Notes: a model not told the origin generated them from the sequence alone. A stretch of DNA of 19,305 bases from DATGHS01 sp035307785 (GCA_035307785.1 DATGHS010000297.1:1-19305); one strand, 5' to 3'. Shown: positions 8,101 through 15,366, numbered from the stretch's first letter. Numbers and translations: made by a program.

Positions 8101-11100
8101 CGAATTGCGCGAGAAGCATGCCGCGAATCTCAAGGCTGCCCGCGAGGGCTTTGCCGACCGGCTGGCTCAGCAACTCCTCGCCAAGACGGTGCCGCCGCTT
8201 TCGCCGGACTTGGCAAAATGGCTCGTCGTTGAGCGCCTGTACCTGGAGACGCTGCTCGACCGCGACCCGAAGCGCCTGGCAGCCGAAGCTTGGGAGATTG
8301 TGGGCAACGAGCCGCCGAAGCCGCTGGATGCCGACGCCGAGGTTCCGCCGGGCTTCGCTTTAGAGCAACATCGCAAGGATCGCGCTTATGCGACGCTCTG
8401 CTATCTGGCGACGCGGCCGAAGGCCGATCCCGAACTGATCGAGCGACTGCTGAAATACCTGGACAAGGGCATCGTCCAGGAAGGCGAGGAGTCGCAATGG
8501 AAGAAGGCCAAGGAGCAACTGCTCATCGCGCTCGATAAACCGAAGAAACTGGAGACGGATCTTCGCGCGTGGATCAAGATGGAGGATGGCGCCAACGTGT
8601 GGAAATTGTCCCTCGGCTTCATTCTGGCCGAACAGGGTAAGCTCGAAGAAGCGGTGAAGCTGTTCGAGACAATCGAAAAGGCCGACGAGCTTGGCCCGCA
8701 AGCGTATCGCTCGCTGGCCGACTGGTACATGACGCTGAACCAGCGCGAGAAATACGAACGGGCCACCGTGGCCTCGTACAAGATGACCGAGGAATACCGG
8801 CTCAGCCAGCGGATTGCTGCCAAGCTGTACCCATGGCAGCGGAGCGATGGCCACTTGCCCAGCGAACTGGATAAAGACGTGCTCTTCATGTTCGCGGCGC
8901 TCTTCGAGAAGTCGGCCGCTCCGCAGAATTACGTCTACCAGTTGCAGCAGTTCTACCAGGCGTGCCGCGACTTCCGGCTGCTGGGCACGCTAGCCGACGC
9001 CGTCGTCGGGCAAACCGCCACCAAGATTTACCCGTTCCTGCAAGGCATGGATGCGGTGATCCGCGAAATTCACGACGAGGCCACGGTCGACCAGATGATG
9101 GAACATCTGGAAAAGAAAGCCCGGCCACGGGCCAAGACCGCCATGGACCATCGCGCCCTGGATTTGCTGGAAGTGCTGGTGCAGCGGCGAGCGGCGGAAT
9201 TGCAAAACCAGCCGGCGCCGCATGGCGACAAAGCCCTGGCAGCGCTCAAGCGGGCGTTCGACCGGCAATGGACCGATGGCGAACAACGTCTGATGGCCGA
9301 CCTGCTCGCCCAGCTCAGCAGGATTGCCTATGAGCCGCTGGCCAAGGAACAAGTGCGCGAACTGGAATGGCTGCACCAGCAACAAAAGCCGGGCACGCAC
9401 GACCGGCTGCATGTCGGCCACCGGCTGGCGAACATTTACTACGCCTACGGCAGGCTCAACAACGCGACCGACCTGCTTTACGCTTCGCTCAAGGAATATC
9501 AGGATGCTCATAATGGCATCCTGCCGGCCGATGCCAATGAGGCGATCGGCACGCTAGTCTCCTACGAAGAGGCCGGCATGCATCATTCGCGCGTCGAGAA
9601 ATTCCTGACCGGCCAACTTCAACACCCCGTTACGGAGCAGCAGAAGTACTGGCTTGTCCAAACGCTGTACAACGTCTACCACTCCGCGCTCTCGATGGGC
9701 GGCGAAGTCTCGCTTGGCAAAGGCCAGGTGCTGTACAAGGCTCTCGAGCAAGCGCTGCGCAAGGATCTGGATACGCCCGACCCCAATCAGTTTTCGCAGT
9801 TGGCCAACCTGCTTTGCTCCGTCTATCGCACGGCCAAGGAGAAGAAGCTCGACGGCTATACGGAAGACCTGCATAACTTCGCTTTCCAGCACTTGCCCGA
9901 AATCTTGAAAAAGCAGGTGAATAACTACGATTGGGCAATACAAACGGTCGCGGCCACCGTGCATGACGTGATTGGCCCCAAGGATGCCATCGCCTTCTTG
10001 CTGGATCGCATCGAGGCCGAGCCCAAGTGGTTTCGCCTGAATAATCAAGATGGGTGGGCCCGGCACAGTTATAACCTGGCCTACTGGCGCACGGAAGTGA
10101 AAGACCTCGGCGATCTGGAGCCGCGCTTGCTGAAGCTGGTGCTGGCGGAACTCCGGTTGGACTTGGAGACGCAGAGCCAGCGCAATCGCAATATGTACCA
10201 TCGCGATTACGGCAATTACTGGCAGGAAAAGGAAGTCGACTTTGTGAAGACGGCCAACGAAGTGGTCGAGCAGCGCGCCAATTCCGGCGCCACGGAGAAG
10301 TACATAGCCGACTATCTCTATCGCGGCGTCAACCGGCCGGGGCGGGCCATCGAAATCCTGTTCGCCACCCACGAGAGGAAATCGCTCGACGACGGAGGAC
10401 AGGCACAACTGGTGCATTACTTGCAAGAGCAGAAGCGCTATGCCGAGTCGATCCCGCTAGTATTGCCGTTGATCGAACGGCATCTGGACGACCTGTCGTA
10501 CCGCACGCAGTTGATGACAGCCTACCACCGCACGAAGCAGCCGGAGAAGTTGCTGGCCACGCTCAAGGCGGCGGATGCACACTGGCATCAGGAAGGGCGC
10601 TGGAATGAAGGCCCCATGGCCGGCCTGGCCTACGCTTGCCTGGATTGCGAACTCTTCCCGCAATCGGTCGAGTATTACAAGGAAGTGATCGGTCTGCGCC
10701 AGCGAACGGCGCCGCGTCGCGGTGTCGGCGACGGCACGCTGGCCGAATACTACTCGAATTTGGCTCGTGCCTACAGCCGGCTGGGGAAGACGGCCGACGC
10801 GGTGGATGCAGCCGGCGGCGCCATCGTCGCCTGGCCGGCGGCGGCTCGCGAGCGCGCGACTTACCTCGAGCGCTTGCGCGAAGTGATGTCGGCGGCCACA
10901 GACTTGGATGCCTTTGTGACGCAGCTCGATCAGAAGGATAAGGAAAGCGGCCAGAGCAGCCCGATCATCCGCAAGGCGCTGGGCCGGGCCTATGTGAGCC
11001 GCGAGCAATTCGAGAAAGCCATTGGCCAATACCGCATCGCTATCGAACTCCAGCCCGAAGATGCGGAGTCTCATCGAGAACTGATCGCGGTATACGACCG

Positions 11101-11533
11101 CATTCATAACCCTCAAGGCGCGATCGAGCAATTGCTTGCTTCCGTCCAGCAATCCCGTCGGGAATTGAGTATTTATCAGAGCCTCGGCGATCGCTATGCC
11201 GCGACTAATCAGCCTAAAGAAGCTGAACGTGCCTACACGTCGATTGTCGAGATGCTTTCCCGCGAAGCTGAATCGCATGCCATGTTGGCCGATGTTCGGC
11301 AACGGCAGAACCGCTGGGAAGAGGCCATCCCGCAGTGGGAAGTCGCGGCGCAACTCAATTCCATGGAACCCACGGCGTTGCTGGGCCTGGCCAGAGCGCA
11401 GATTCACTTGAAAGAATGGGACAAAGCCAAGGGAACCGTTAAGAAGCTGGAAAGTCACTCCTGGCCGGCCCGCTTCCCGAATGCGGAACAAGAGATTCGG
11501 GCACTGCGGGTGCAGGTGGAGGAGCGAAGGTAG
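2111..11533 (+). CDS. Giant VIT/vWA/TPR membrane protein with anti-sigma-like N-terminus
   Basis: Predicted 3140-residue protein. Residues 1-61 are cytoplasmic and look like the N-terminus of planctomycete anti-sigma proteins (LRALLRAAETG..PPDRAFLDRLRE). TM helix about 65-86. About 95-255: LolA/lipoprotein-sorting-like beta region. About 270-385: FecR-like (MPGDLLRTD at 293, then a Gly/Ser beta pattern). About 405-535: VIT domain (GGNIFSARVWP, ending YTQVLP). About 645-830: vWA domain with a complete MIDAS (D656, S658, S660, T726, D750). The typical VIT/vWA tail ITPYTSFLVLE follows near 945. About 1097-1237: charged, then Gly/Tyr-rich linker. About 1240-1455: second LolA-like region. About 1490-3140: helical TPR-like solenoid with canonical TPRs at the end (about 2950-3100). 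No enzyme domain seen. Most of it should be extracytoplasmic. Sigma control, metal-dependent ligand binding and scaffolding are inferences. The frame is unbroken over 9.4 kb, and codon use resembles the neighbours. Confidence 0.9.
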   Translation: MRPSEDQNDDRLRALLRAAETGTAPPDRAFLDRLREQSAAAFAASSIPEASSSLSPRKGRAMFTRIVGSIVVLALAVAGIWFGFFRIDKPVQAAGPKFGEVMEGVRSAKSLHAQITKDGKTSELWSEKNGRRRTDSGTGSYEITDGSLFWNVDAKTGKATRLNEKPEADVFDLILGSKIAEKGGLGELTPTEKVGDDSLRYKMRLGKIEFEALVDAKTKQLRSFTARNESKQLLGEFKLLEINTSLPEDKFLVLNSLSEDGRVGKVTDTQGIASVKPLAQSRWTPICNNLVLMPGDLLRTDIRGANAVEARLLSRTNVIIGPGSQVELAKSTQLKLHSGEMEISVPKDSSVELDGPEDQKVVVKGTQHYRVDKNGKLLLVAKPPLWLQGFKGQTANESLGSLIAKVDGRNVPLSVGYHHVTVDIRDQIARTTIEESFVNHTDVVTEGVFYFPLPQDASISGFGMWIGNELVMADVVEKQRAREIYEQIKRERRDPGLLEWQGGNIFSARVWPISANGEKRVKIVYTQVLPLRGNTYRYSYALQSDMLQQHPLRDLSLTVNVNSEIPLKKVWSPTHSTRDQFTPAAARVEFSAQEYTPNKDFEVVIEQEKRASDLVMVPHRRGDDGYFMLQLMPPAVTTGRDVLPDAAPLHVLILADTSASMDKGQRQRQDAFLAALLGSLTPTDTFNLAACDVNCDWVFEQAQQAMFASIQAARQMLEQRISLGWTDLDKAFASAMKQSGPNTHVIYIGDGIITTGDADPAAFVKRLKRLYEGKAGTFHAVTVGNSFESNVLKGIASLGGGSMRKVSGEQTPSLVALDLLREMAQPTLRNIKVEFKGLQVARVYPEELPNVPAGTQQILLGRYLPQGNEQQGEVIVTGMLSGKEVRLSAKVNLPPAAVAKAGVVDETSSFIPRLWARMHLDVLLDQGSSAAIRDEIIALSEEYQIITPYTSFLVLESDADRQRFGVKRRFQMRDGEKFFAAGRDNVDYALVQQQMKRAGLWRLNLRRDVLRSFANLGRNPQQFQQLERRRELRKLIEDNETWYAETDSLTTFTSSPVSASTASAPYEMSFDFAYGPMGKAGIRSELGDVRELEGLERSKDRLDVLEDEAKKEAILGRDESEPANAPAGEKAPNADEPAAPDAYIDDFDMKDKKSLAKESPYRGGDLDFDENRPMFASYGRRAGGRLTGGASGGEFGEYGGYGYYYRGPGRRAYDDSLYWQQQWWQTLFPPLPKPGKSQVVKSSWPDAARKLAQSLLRTEKLQKLTGGVEITHRTETFDPRWKELTSSSSNLQLWSPKNWLTRSQGDNTQTTINWCDGKERGLIHQAFQIGRIRTAVKEDLDLPSLDDYSISSLQRSFAEYTPKIEDAGKGRVRLILAHEETNSEVRFLIDTSKNVILSLENFSEGKLQSTTRYADFLEVAGSWWAQAIETTDGKGERTSLSKVSVKALTAEELSQRLSQELACRDKIVFTKYPLPSVNTAKKAVANKKDSLEDHVVLLRHFAASQQWTKVREELESIEKRAGGKPGLQWYRDAVQFLSRRYEELKQRQLDFARQLAKDAMPANDAFALVQHIFGKAGNFMGGNEMLDLLDRLEPVYQRQPAYLHAMKGWKQNRAAWLGATGKQAEATQILKELATTYPHDVNVQLGYVQQLFSRGDYAAGYAWITQSLSRKRERPDQTYWLEWEEESLRTTYVSYLQNQGRYSDVLKYIEEWMKKEPVSPTSYAMYLSTLVRLDQEAKANETIARWLYTAVAMKEWAPADAGRLTAAINQAVGQGYNLYTNRMDERWYKPLAQVVRHFARDPKYGHYADQVMNNGQFHQTDEARAIRKEMAGILAAEIAKLPWARVNSMVTWLHANDPVIADDLWQTITVGVKERWQKETKPNQRNQWSGTLVGIFEWRGLTNELLAFLRQQLNEGKPEQKQIFALQLFDTLIKQPWQAEFENEALGLLEQIKPLGESSSPAVAQVAALYRLTDRMVQARADALNGKIERPDKLTRTELREKHAANLKAAREGFADRLAQQLLAKTVPPLSPDLAKWLVVERLYLETLLDRDPKRLAAEAWEIVGNEPPKPLDADAEVPPGFALEQHRKDRAYATLCYLATRPKADPELIERLLKYLDKGIVQEGEESQWKKAKEQLLIALDKPKKLETDLRAWIKMEDGANVWKLSLGFILAEQGKLEEAVKLFETIEKADELGPQAYRSLADWYMTLNQREKYERATVASYKMTEEYRLSQRIAAKLYPWQRSDGHLPSELDKDVLFMFAALFEKSAAPQNYVYQLQQFYQACRDFRLLGTLADAVVGQTATKIYPFLQGMDAVIREIHDEATVDQMMEHLEKKARPRAKTAMDHRALDLLEVLVQRRAAELQNQPAPHGDKALAALKRAFDRQWTDGEQRLMADLLAQLSRIAYEPLAKEQVRELEWLHQQQKPGTHDRLHVGHRLANIYYAYGRLNNATDLLYASLKEYQDAHNGILPADANEAIGTLVSYEEAGMHHSRVEKFLTGQLQHPVTEQQKYWLVQTLYNVYHSALSMGGEVSLGKGQVLYKALEQALRKDLDTPDPNQFSQLANLLCSVYRTAKEKKLDGYTEDLHNFAFQHLPEILKKQVNNYDWAIQTVAATVHDVIGPKDAIAFLLDRIEAEPKWFRLNNQDGWARHSYNLAYWRTEVKDLGDLEPRLLKLVLAELRLDLETQSQRNRNMYHRDYGNYWQEKEVDFVKTANEVVEQRANSGATEKYIADYLYRGVNRPGRAIEILFATHERKSLDDGGQAQLVHYLQEQKRYAESIPLVLPLIERHLDDLSYRTQLMTAYHRTKQPEKLLATLKAADAHWHQEGRWNEGPMAGLAYACLDCELFPQSVEYYKEVIGLRQRTAPRRGVGDGTLAEYYSNLARAYSRLGKTADAVDAAGGAIVAWPAAARERATYLERLREVMSAATDLDAFVTQLDQKDKESGQSSPIIRKALGRAYVSREQFEKAIGQYRIAIELQPEDAESHRELIAVYDRIHNPQGAIEQLLASVQQSRRELSIYQSLGDRYAATNQPKEAERAYTSIVEMLSREAESHAMLADVRQRQNRWEEAIPQWEVAAQLNSMEPTALLGLARAQIHLKEWDKAKGTVKKLESHSWPARFPNAEQEIRALRVQVEERR
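2279..2287 (+). promoter_or_regulatory. Possible internal ribosome site in the giant gene
   Basis: AGGAAAGGG ends 6 bases before an in-frame ATG at 2294 (Met62 of the giant protein), just before the TM helix. It is a better ribosome site than the one at 2100-2104. Starting here would give a membrane protein without the cytoplasmic anti-sigma-like tail. The upstream 61 residues still look conserved in style, so 2111 remains the preferred start. Confidence 0.35.
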
Positions 11534-11539
11534 GGAAAA

Positions 11540-11626
11540 GAGTGCGTGGTGAGTGGTATCCCGCGGGGCTCGAAGACTCGCCCCGCGGCTTGTGTGCAGT
11601 TCCCACTCACCACTCACCACGCACTC
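11540..11626. repeat. Nested palindrome after the giant gene
   Basis: Outer arms GAGTGCGTGGTGAGTGG (11540-11556) and their exact 17-base complement (11610-11626) enclose an inner 9-base perfect hairpin, CCGCGGGGC (11561-11569) with its complement (11580-11588) around a 10-base loop. It starts 7 bases after the giant gene's stop. It probably folds at the end of that message and may end transcription, although no T-run follows. The right arm also carries an extra CCACTCA copy. It resembles dispersed intergenic elements rather than a coding sequence. Confidence 0.7.
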
Positions 11627-11627
11627 C

Positions 11628-11636
11628 TGTTATAAT
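11628..11636 (+). promoter_or_regulatory. Extended -10 promoter for the second sigma operon
   Basis: TGTTATAAT contains a perfect TATAAT (11631-11636) preceded by TGN, the extended -10 motif, which can act without a -35 box. No -35 match is visible at the expected distance, where the palindrome arm lies instead. Transcription would begin near 11643 and give a leader of about 100 bases that includes the hairpin at 11670-11702. Confidence 0.5.
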
Positions 11637-11669
11637 CACATCACCACGGCTTTTTTCGTGTTAGATCGT

Positions 11670-11702
11670 GCGTTGCGTTTCGTCTTATAGGAAACGCAAC
11701 GC
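11670..11702 (+). promoter_or_regulatory. Leader hairpin upstream of second sigma gene
   Basis: A perfect 12-base inverted repeat, GCGTTGCGTTTC (11670-11681) and GAAACGCAACGC (11691-11702), surrounds a 9-base AT-rich loop. It lies in the predicted 5' leader, 44 bases before the ATG at 11747. It could affect message stability or translation, or as DNA could be a protein-binding palindrome. No known riboswitch fold is recognised. Confidence 0.55.
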
Positions 11703-11746
11703 GGTGCGGTTTGCCCCGGGGCCTAACCGGGTTGGGTGCTGTCACC

Positions 11747-12292
11747 ATGAAATCGGGCCAATCCTCGGCGGGCTCGCGCCAGGCCGCGTTTCACGCGCTA
11801 TACAAGCAACATAGCCGAGAAGTGTGGGCGCTGGCCTATGCCCGTTGGCTCGACGCCGATCAGGCCCAGGACATCACCCAGGAAGCGTTTCTGCGTTTGT
11901 GGAAACAGTGGGAAACTGGAGAAGAAATACAAAATCCGCGGGCCTGGCTAATGCGTGTCGCCCGCAACCTGGCGGAGGATTACGGCAAAAGCGCGTTTCA
12001 TCGCAATGGCACACATCCGCCGCAGGTGCTGAATGGAGTGAAGGGTAGCGAGAATTCCCCGTTGGAAAAGTTGGAGCGTGAAGAGACCTTTGCCCAGTTA
12101 CGGGCTATCTTGGAAGAACTTTCGCCAGCGGACCGGCATCTCTTGACGTTGCGCTATGCTCTGGATTACGACGCAGCCACGATTGCTGAGCGTCTGGATA
12201 TTCACACAACGGCCGTCCACATGCGCTTGAGCCGGGCCCGGCAACGCCTGGCAGAACTACTGGCGGCTCATGGAGTGCAACCAAATTTATGA
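11747..12292 (+). CDS. ECF-type RNA polymerase sigma factor (second)
   Basis: Predicted 181-residue ECF sigma factor. Sigma-2 covers about residues 12-80 and shows QAQDITQEAFLRLWKQW (39-55) and NPRAWLMRVARNLAEDYGK (63-81), both characteristic. Sigma-4 covers about 115-172, with LSPADRHLLTLRYALDYDAATIAERL and a helix-turn-helix ending HMRLSRARQRLAELL. The two domains are joined by a short Gly/Asn/Ser linker. The ATG at 11747 is chosen over an upstream TTG at 11711 because GGGTG precedes it by 8 bases and the extra residues look non-conserved. Its sequence differs clearly from the sigma factor at 1496-2068, so it is not a recent duplicate. Its stop overlaps the start of the next gene as ATGA, which points to translational coupling with a partner protein. 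Confidence 0.93.
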   Translation: MKSGQSSAGSRQAAFHALYKQHSREVWALAYARWLDADQAQDITQEAFLRLWKQWETGEEIQNPRAWLMRVARNLAEDYGKSAFHRNGTHPPQVLNGVKGSENSPLEKLEREETFAQLRAILEELSPADRHLLTLRYALDYDAATIAERLDIHTTAVHMRLSRARQRLAELLAAHGVQPNL

Positions 12293-12630
12293 ATGCAAAT
12301 CTTTCTCCGGAAGCAGATTCGGAAGATGGCCTGGACCGGCTGCTGCGGTCCTACTTCCAGGCCGAAATGACGAAGTCGAAGTTTGCGCCGCCGGAAGTGG
12401 CCGGCGTGGCTCCGGCGCGCTTGCCGCAGCAGCGCGCGACCTTGTTCCGCAGCCGCATCGTGCTCGCCCTATCGCTGTTGCTGGTGCTAAGTGGCCTGTG
12501 GCTTCTACTGGGCAACCGCTCTCGTTCGAGTCTGCCCGTTCCGGCCGGTATGAATAATTCGGCCGCTGAACGACATGATCCCTTCCAACCGGCACAACCG
12601 GCACGACCGGATTCTTCGCCGCATCGCTAA
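12289..12630 (+). CDS. Single-TM protein, probable anti-sigma factor
   Basis: Predicted 113-residue membrane protein. Residues 1-54 are cytoplasmic and include a short amphipathic stretch, GLDRLLRSYFQAEM (14-27). A TM helix follows (about 57-74, flanked by Arg on the inner side), then a Pro/Ala/Arg-rich outer tail of about 35 residues that includes a 9-base direct repeat in the DNA. There is no zinc-binding HxxxCxxC motif, so it is not a classical ZAS anti-sigma factor. The role is inferred from position: its ATG overlaps the stop of the upstream sigma gene, an arrangement typical of sigma/anti-sigma pairs in which equal amounts are needed. It would hold the sigma factor at the inner membrane. 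Its outer part is too small to form a sensor domain, so a partner protein may supply the signal. A terminator follows after 27 bases. Confidence 0.65.
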   Translation: MNANLSPEADSEDGLDRLLRSYFQAEMTKSKFAPPEVAGVAPARLPQQRATLFRSRIVLALSLLLVLSGLWLLLGNRSRSSLPVPAGMNNSAAERHDPFQPAQPARPDSSPHR

Positions 12631-12657
12631 TAGCACGGCCAATTTCGCTAATCCACC

Positions 12658-12701
12658 GTTTCGGCCGATCCGGTTCCTTCCGGATCGGCCGTAAACTTTT
12701 T
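12658..12701 (+). terminator. Intrinsic terminator of second sigma operon
   Basis: CGGCCGATCCGG (12662-12673) pairs perfectly with its complement (12680-12691) around the loop TTCCTT. The stem extends by GTTT/AAAC with one bulged T, and CTTTTT follows. This fits a Rho-independent terminator for the sigma/anti-sigma pair and separates it from the kinase-like gene. Confidence 0.75.
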
Positions 12702-12806
12702 CCAGGCATTTGCTCTTCCGTTGCCGGAAAACTGAATTATGCTGGATTGCAGTGCGTTGCAGGGATTTGCGCTTGTATAAGCCTGGTGACTTCGCACACT
12801 GGAACT

Positions 12807-15353
12807 ATGAACGCAACGACGACGAATCTGTTAAGCCTGCCGCCGCTCCAGCGCCGCATGGCGGATGCGTGGCTGGCGCGCTTTGAAGATGGTTGGAATC
12901 CTCAGAAGTTGCCGGAATTCCTGCGCTCGCTCCCACCCAAAAGCTCGCTGCGCCAGCCGCTATTGCAAGAAATGGTCCAGCGCGACCTGGATCACCACTG
13001 GCAGCAAGGGCAGGAAAAGACGGTTGAAGAATACCTGCACTCCTACCCCGAGCTGGGCTCCGTCGACGACATTCCCATCGACCTGATCGCGTCGGAATAC
13101 CACGCGCGCGACCGGATGGGGAAAGCCGAGTTATCGGAGTTTGCGGAGCGCTTCCCATCGCGGATCGACGACTTGTATGTCCTGCTGAAGCCAGACCTTT
13201 TCGACGCCGCCCCGCCGGCAAACCAATCGAAATTGAACGGCTCGCTTGACGAGCGCCGCAAACAACTGCTCCAGGCGCCGCCGACGGGTGAGGCGGCTGA
13301 CCCGCTGGCCGAGCGGCGCAAGATGCTGCTTCGCACGCCGAGCAACGACGATGTTTCGCTGCCGGCGCAGCCGGATGATGAGTTGTCTTCCAGTTCGACC
13401 GAAACGCCGCCGCGGACGGAAGTCGTGTCGGAACTGGACTTCGTGTTGCCGCCAAGTGCGATGTTGTCCGGCCCACCGGTCGCCGACGCCGCCCACCATT
13501 CGGAGACGCAATGGGTGGACATCGAGACCATCCGCCAAGCACCAAAGAAGTCGTCGCCGGCCATGCCGGAACCGCCGGCTCCGGCTCGGTCCGCGCAAGC
13601 ACCGCTGCCACTGGCGGAGTTTGGACATTATCGAATCATCAATCGCGTGGGCAGCCGTGGCAGTTGCCTGTTCGAAGCCACCGACATGCAGTCGAATCGG
13701 CGTGTGGCGCTCAAAATTCCGCAGCTAGCGGGCGATGTGAGTGACGAAGCGCGGGCGCGCTTTCAGCGCGAAGGTCGCGCCGCTGCGGCAGTTTATCATC
13801 CGTTGCTGTGCCCGGTGCTCGAATTCGGACAAATCGACGGCATTGATTACTTCGCCATGCCGCTGGTCGACGGCGAACCTCTGAACCGGGTGCTGCAACA
13901 GCGCTCGATTTGGCCGCCGCGCACGGCCGTCATGTTTGTCACGAAGCTCGCCATGGCATTGGAAATCGCTCATCGGCAGCGCTTAATTCACCGCGATCTG
14001 CGGCCGGCAAATATCGTCATTACTCCTACCGAGACGCCGGTAATCGTCGGTTTTGCTTCGGCGGTCGCCCGTGACGATACGGTCGATCCGGCCGATGCGG
14101 TTTACCTGGCGCCAGAACACGCCCAAGGTGAAGAGCGGATGGGACCGCAGGCTGATGTTTTTAGTCTCGGCGTACTGTTGTTTCAGTTGCTGACGGGCAA
14201 AACTCCGCCGCCCGGCCTGCCCGAGTCTGCGTTTCCTTCCGACTTGCCGCCGGATCTCAAGAACTTTTGCCGCAAAGCGCTGGACGTTCGTCCCGAGGAT
14301 CGACCAAGTGGCATGGAGGAAGTGGCGCGCACCCTGAATGGGTTCCTCGGCAGGTTGCGGCCATCCGATCTGGAAGTGCGCGGGGCGGCACTGTCGGGTT
14401 CCTTCCAGGGCCGCATCCTGGCAGGCGCCGGCGCGGCATTGCCGCCGCGGAACGCATCGCCGCCGCCGGAAAACCCGGCCGCCAATGCCATGAGCTCGCA
14501 AATGCAGGAACTGCGACAGCTGTCGAACTGGAGCGTGCCGCCGCCTTCCCAACGGGCACCCATTAAATGGCAAATCCCGTGGGTCTGGTGTGTGAGTTTC
14601 GGCTTCCTTGGGGTGGTGGGTACCTTAATCGCGCTGGCAATTTTCGGTCGCGATCCCGGGACGGAAAACGCAAAAGACCGCCCTTCCAATCCGCCGGTGC
14701 AGACGCCCCCGGGCCCCAGCTTGAATGAACTGCTTGCGGCACTGGAACCGAGCCCGCCGCTCGAAAAACGAAACGAAATCCTCGCCAAGATTCGGGCTCG
14801 CAATAACCCTGCCGACGCGAAGGAATTGGCTCATCTCATCACCGACAGCGAATGGGCCGACCCGCTCGCCGATTCGGACTCGAAAAAAGAAGCTGCCTAT
14901 AGTGCACTGCGTGAAATCGACCGAGCCTATTTGATCGGCGGTTTAACCACGGCCATGCAGTCCCGAAACGCGCGAATTCGCGCATGGGCTTGCGACAAGA
15001 TCGCCGATCTGAATGAATCGGCGCTCATTCCGGAGCTGCGCGCCGCCCTGAACGATCGCCACGGCCTGGTGCGCAAAGCCGCCGCCGATGCCTTACGCGC
15101 GATGGCGCCGAAGGACAAGGAAACCGCCGAAGCGCTGGAGCGTCGCATTGCCGACGATGATTGGATTAGTAAATTGTCGCCTTCCAAGGAAGGACGCATA
15201 GACGATCCCAACTATGGCGGGAAGAAAGCAGCGCTGGATGCGTTGAAAACGATTGACCAGAAGCGCGCGCAGGAAGCCCTAAAAAAAGCGCGCGAATCAA
15301 AAACTTCCGCCGTTCGCGATTGGGCCAAGGAAGAACTGGCCGAGATGAAGTGA
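12807..15353 (+). CDS. Kinase-fold membrane protein with HEAT-like repeats, probable pseudokinase
   Basis: Predicted 848-residue protein of the bacterial Ser/Thr kinase family. Residues 1-115 are a helical N-terminal region of the planctomycete kinase type (WLARFEDGW, DLDHHW..G, VEEYLHSYPELG). A Pro-rich linker follows, with two ERRK.LL motifs. The kinase fold spans about 275-512: the VALK lysine is K303, a helix-C glutamate is probably E322, HRD is at 395-397 with N402, and the APE motif YLAPEHAQG is present. However, the DFG motif is GFA (415-417), so the Mg-binding Asp is missing. The Gly-rich loop (282-287) keeps only its first canonical glycine. It is therefore probably inactive or unusual, acting as a scaffold or ATP sensor. 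A TM helix at about 592-615 leads to an outer region of HEAT-like helical repeats (about 660-848). The start at 12807 has a weak ribosome site (GGA); the frame upstream to a TTG at 12747 looks non-coding. TATAAG at 12776-12781 could be a -10 box. Confidence 0.88.
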   Translation: MNATTTNLLSLPPLQRRMADAWLARFEDGWNPQKLPEFLRSLPPKSSLRQPLLQEMVQRDLDHHWQQGQEKTVEEYLHSYPELGSVDDIPIDLIASEYHARDRMGKAELSEFAERFPSRIDDLYVLLKPDLFDAAPPANQSKLNGSLDERRKQLLQAPPTGEAADPLAERRKMLLRTPSNDDVSLPAQPDDELSSSSTETPPRTEVVSELDFVLPPSAMLSGPPVADAAHHSETQWVDIETIRQAPKKSSPAMPEPPAPARSAQAPLPLAEFGHYRIINRVGSRGSCLFEATDMQSNRRVALKIPQLAGDVSDEARARFQREGRAAAAVYHPLLCPVLEFGQIDGIDYFAMPLVDGEPLNRVLQQRSIWPPRTAVMFVTKLAMALEIAHRQRLIHRDLRPANIVITPTETPVIVGFASAVARDDTVDPADAVYLAPEHAQGEERMGPQADVFSLGVLLFQLLTGKTPPPGLPESAFPSDLPPDLKNFCRKALDVRPEDRPSGMEEVARTLNGFLGRLRPSDLEVRGAALSGSFQGRILAGAGAALPPRNASPPPENPAANAMSSQMQELRQLSNWSVPPPSQRAPIKWQIPWVWCVSFGFLGVVGTLIALAIFGRDPGTENAKDRPSNPPVQTPPGPSLNELLAALEPSPPLEKRNEILAKIRARNNPADAKELAHLITDSEWADPLADSDSKKEAAYSALREIDRAYLIGGLTTAMQSRNARIRAWACDKIADLNESALIPELRAALNDRHGLVRKAAADALRAMAPKDKETAEALERRIADDDWISKLSPSKEGRIDDPNYGGKKAALDALKTIDQKRAQEALKKARESKTSAVRDWAKEELAEMK

Positions 15354-15366
15354 CTCGCATAACGAG

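Noticed and set aside
7061..8173. Long minus-strand open frames inside the giant gene (also 9554-10426 and 10457-11620)
   Set aside because: They mirror the codon bias of the GC-rich plus-strand gene, show no domains, and the plus-strand protein is continuous across them.
2111..11533. Artefactual fusion or frameshift joining several genes
   Set aside because: The frame is open without interruption, no internal stop or restart cluster is seen, and coding quality stays even from end to end.
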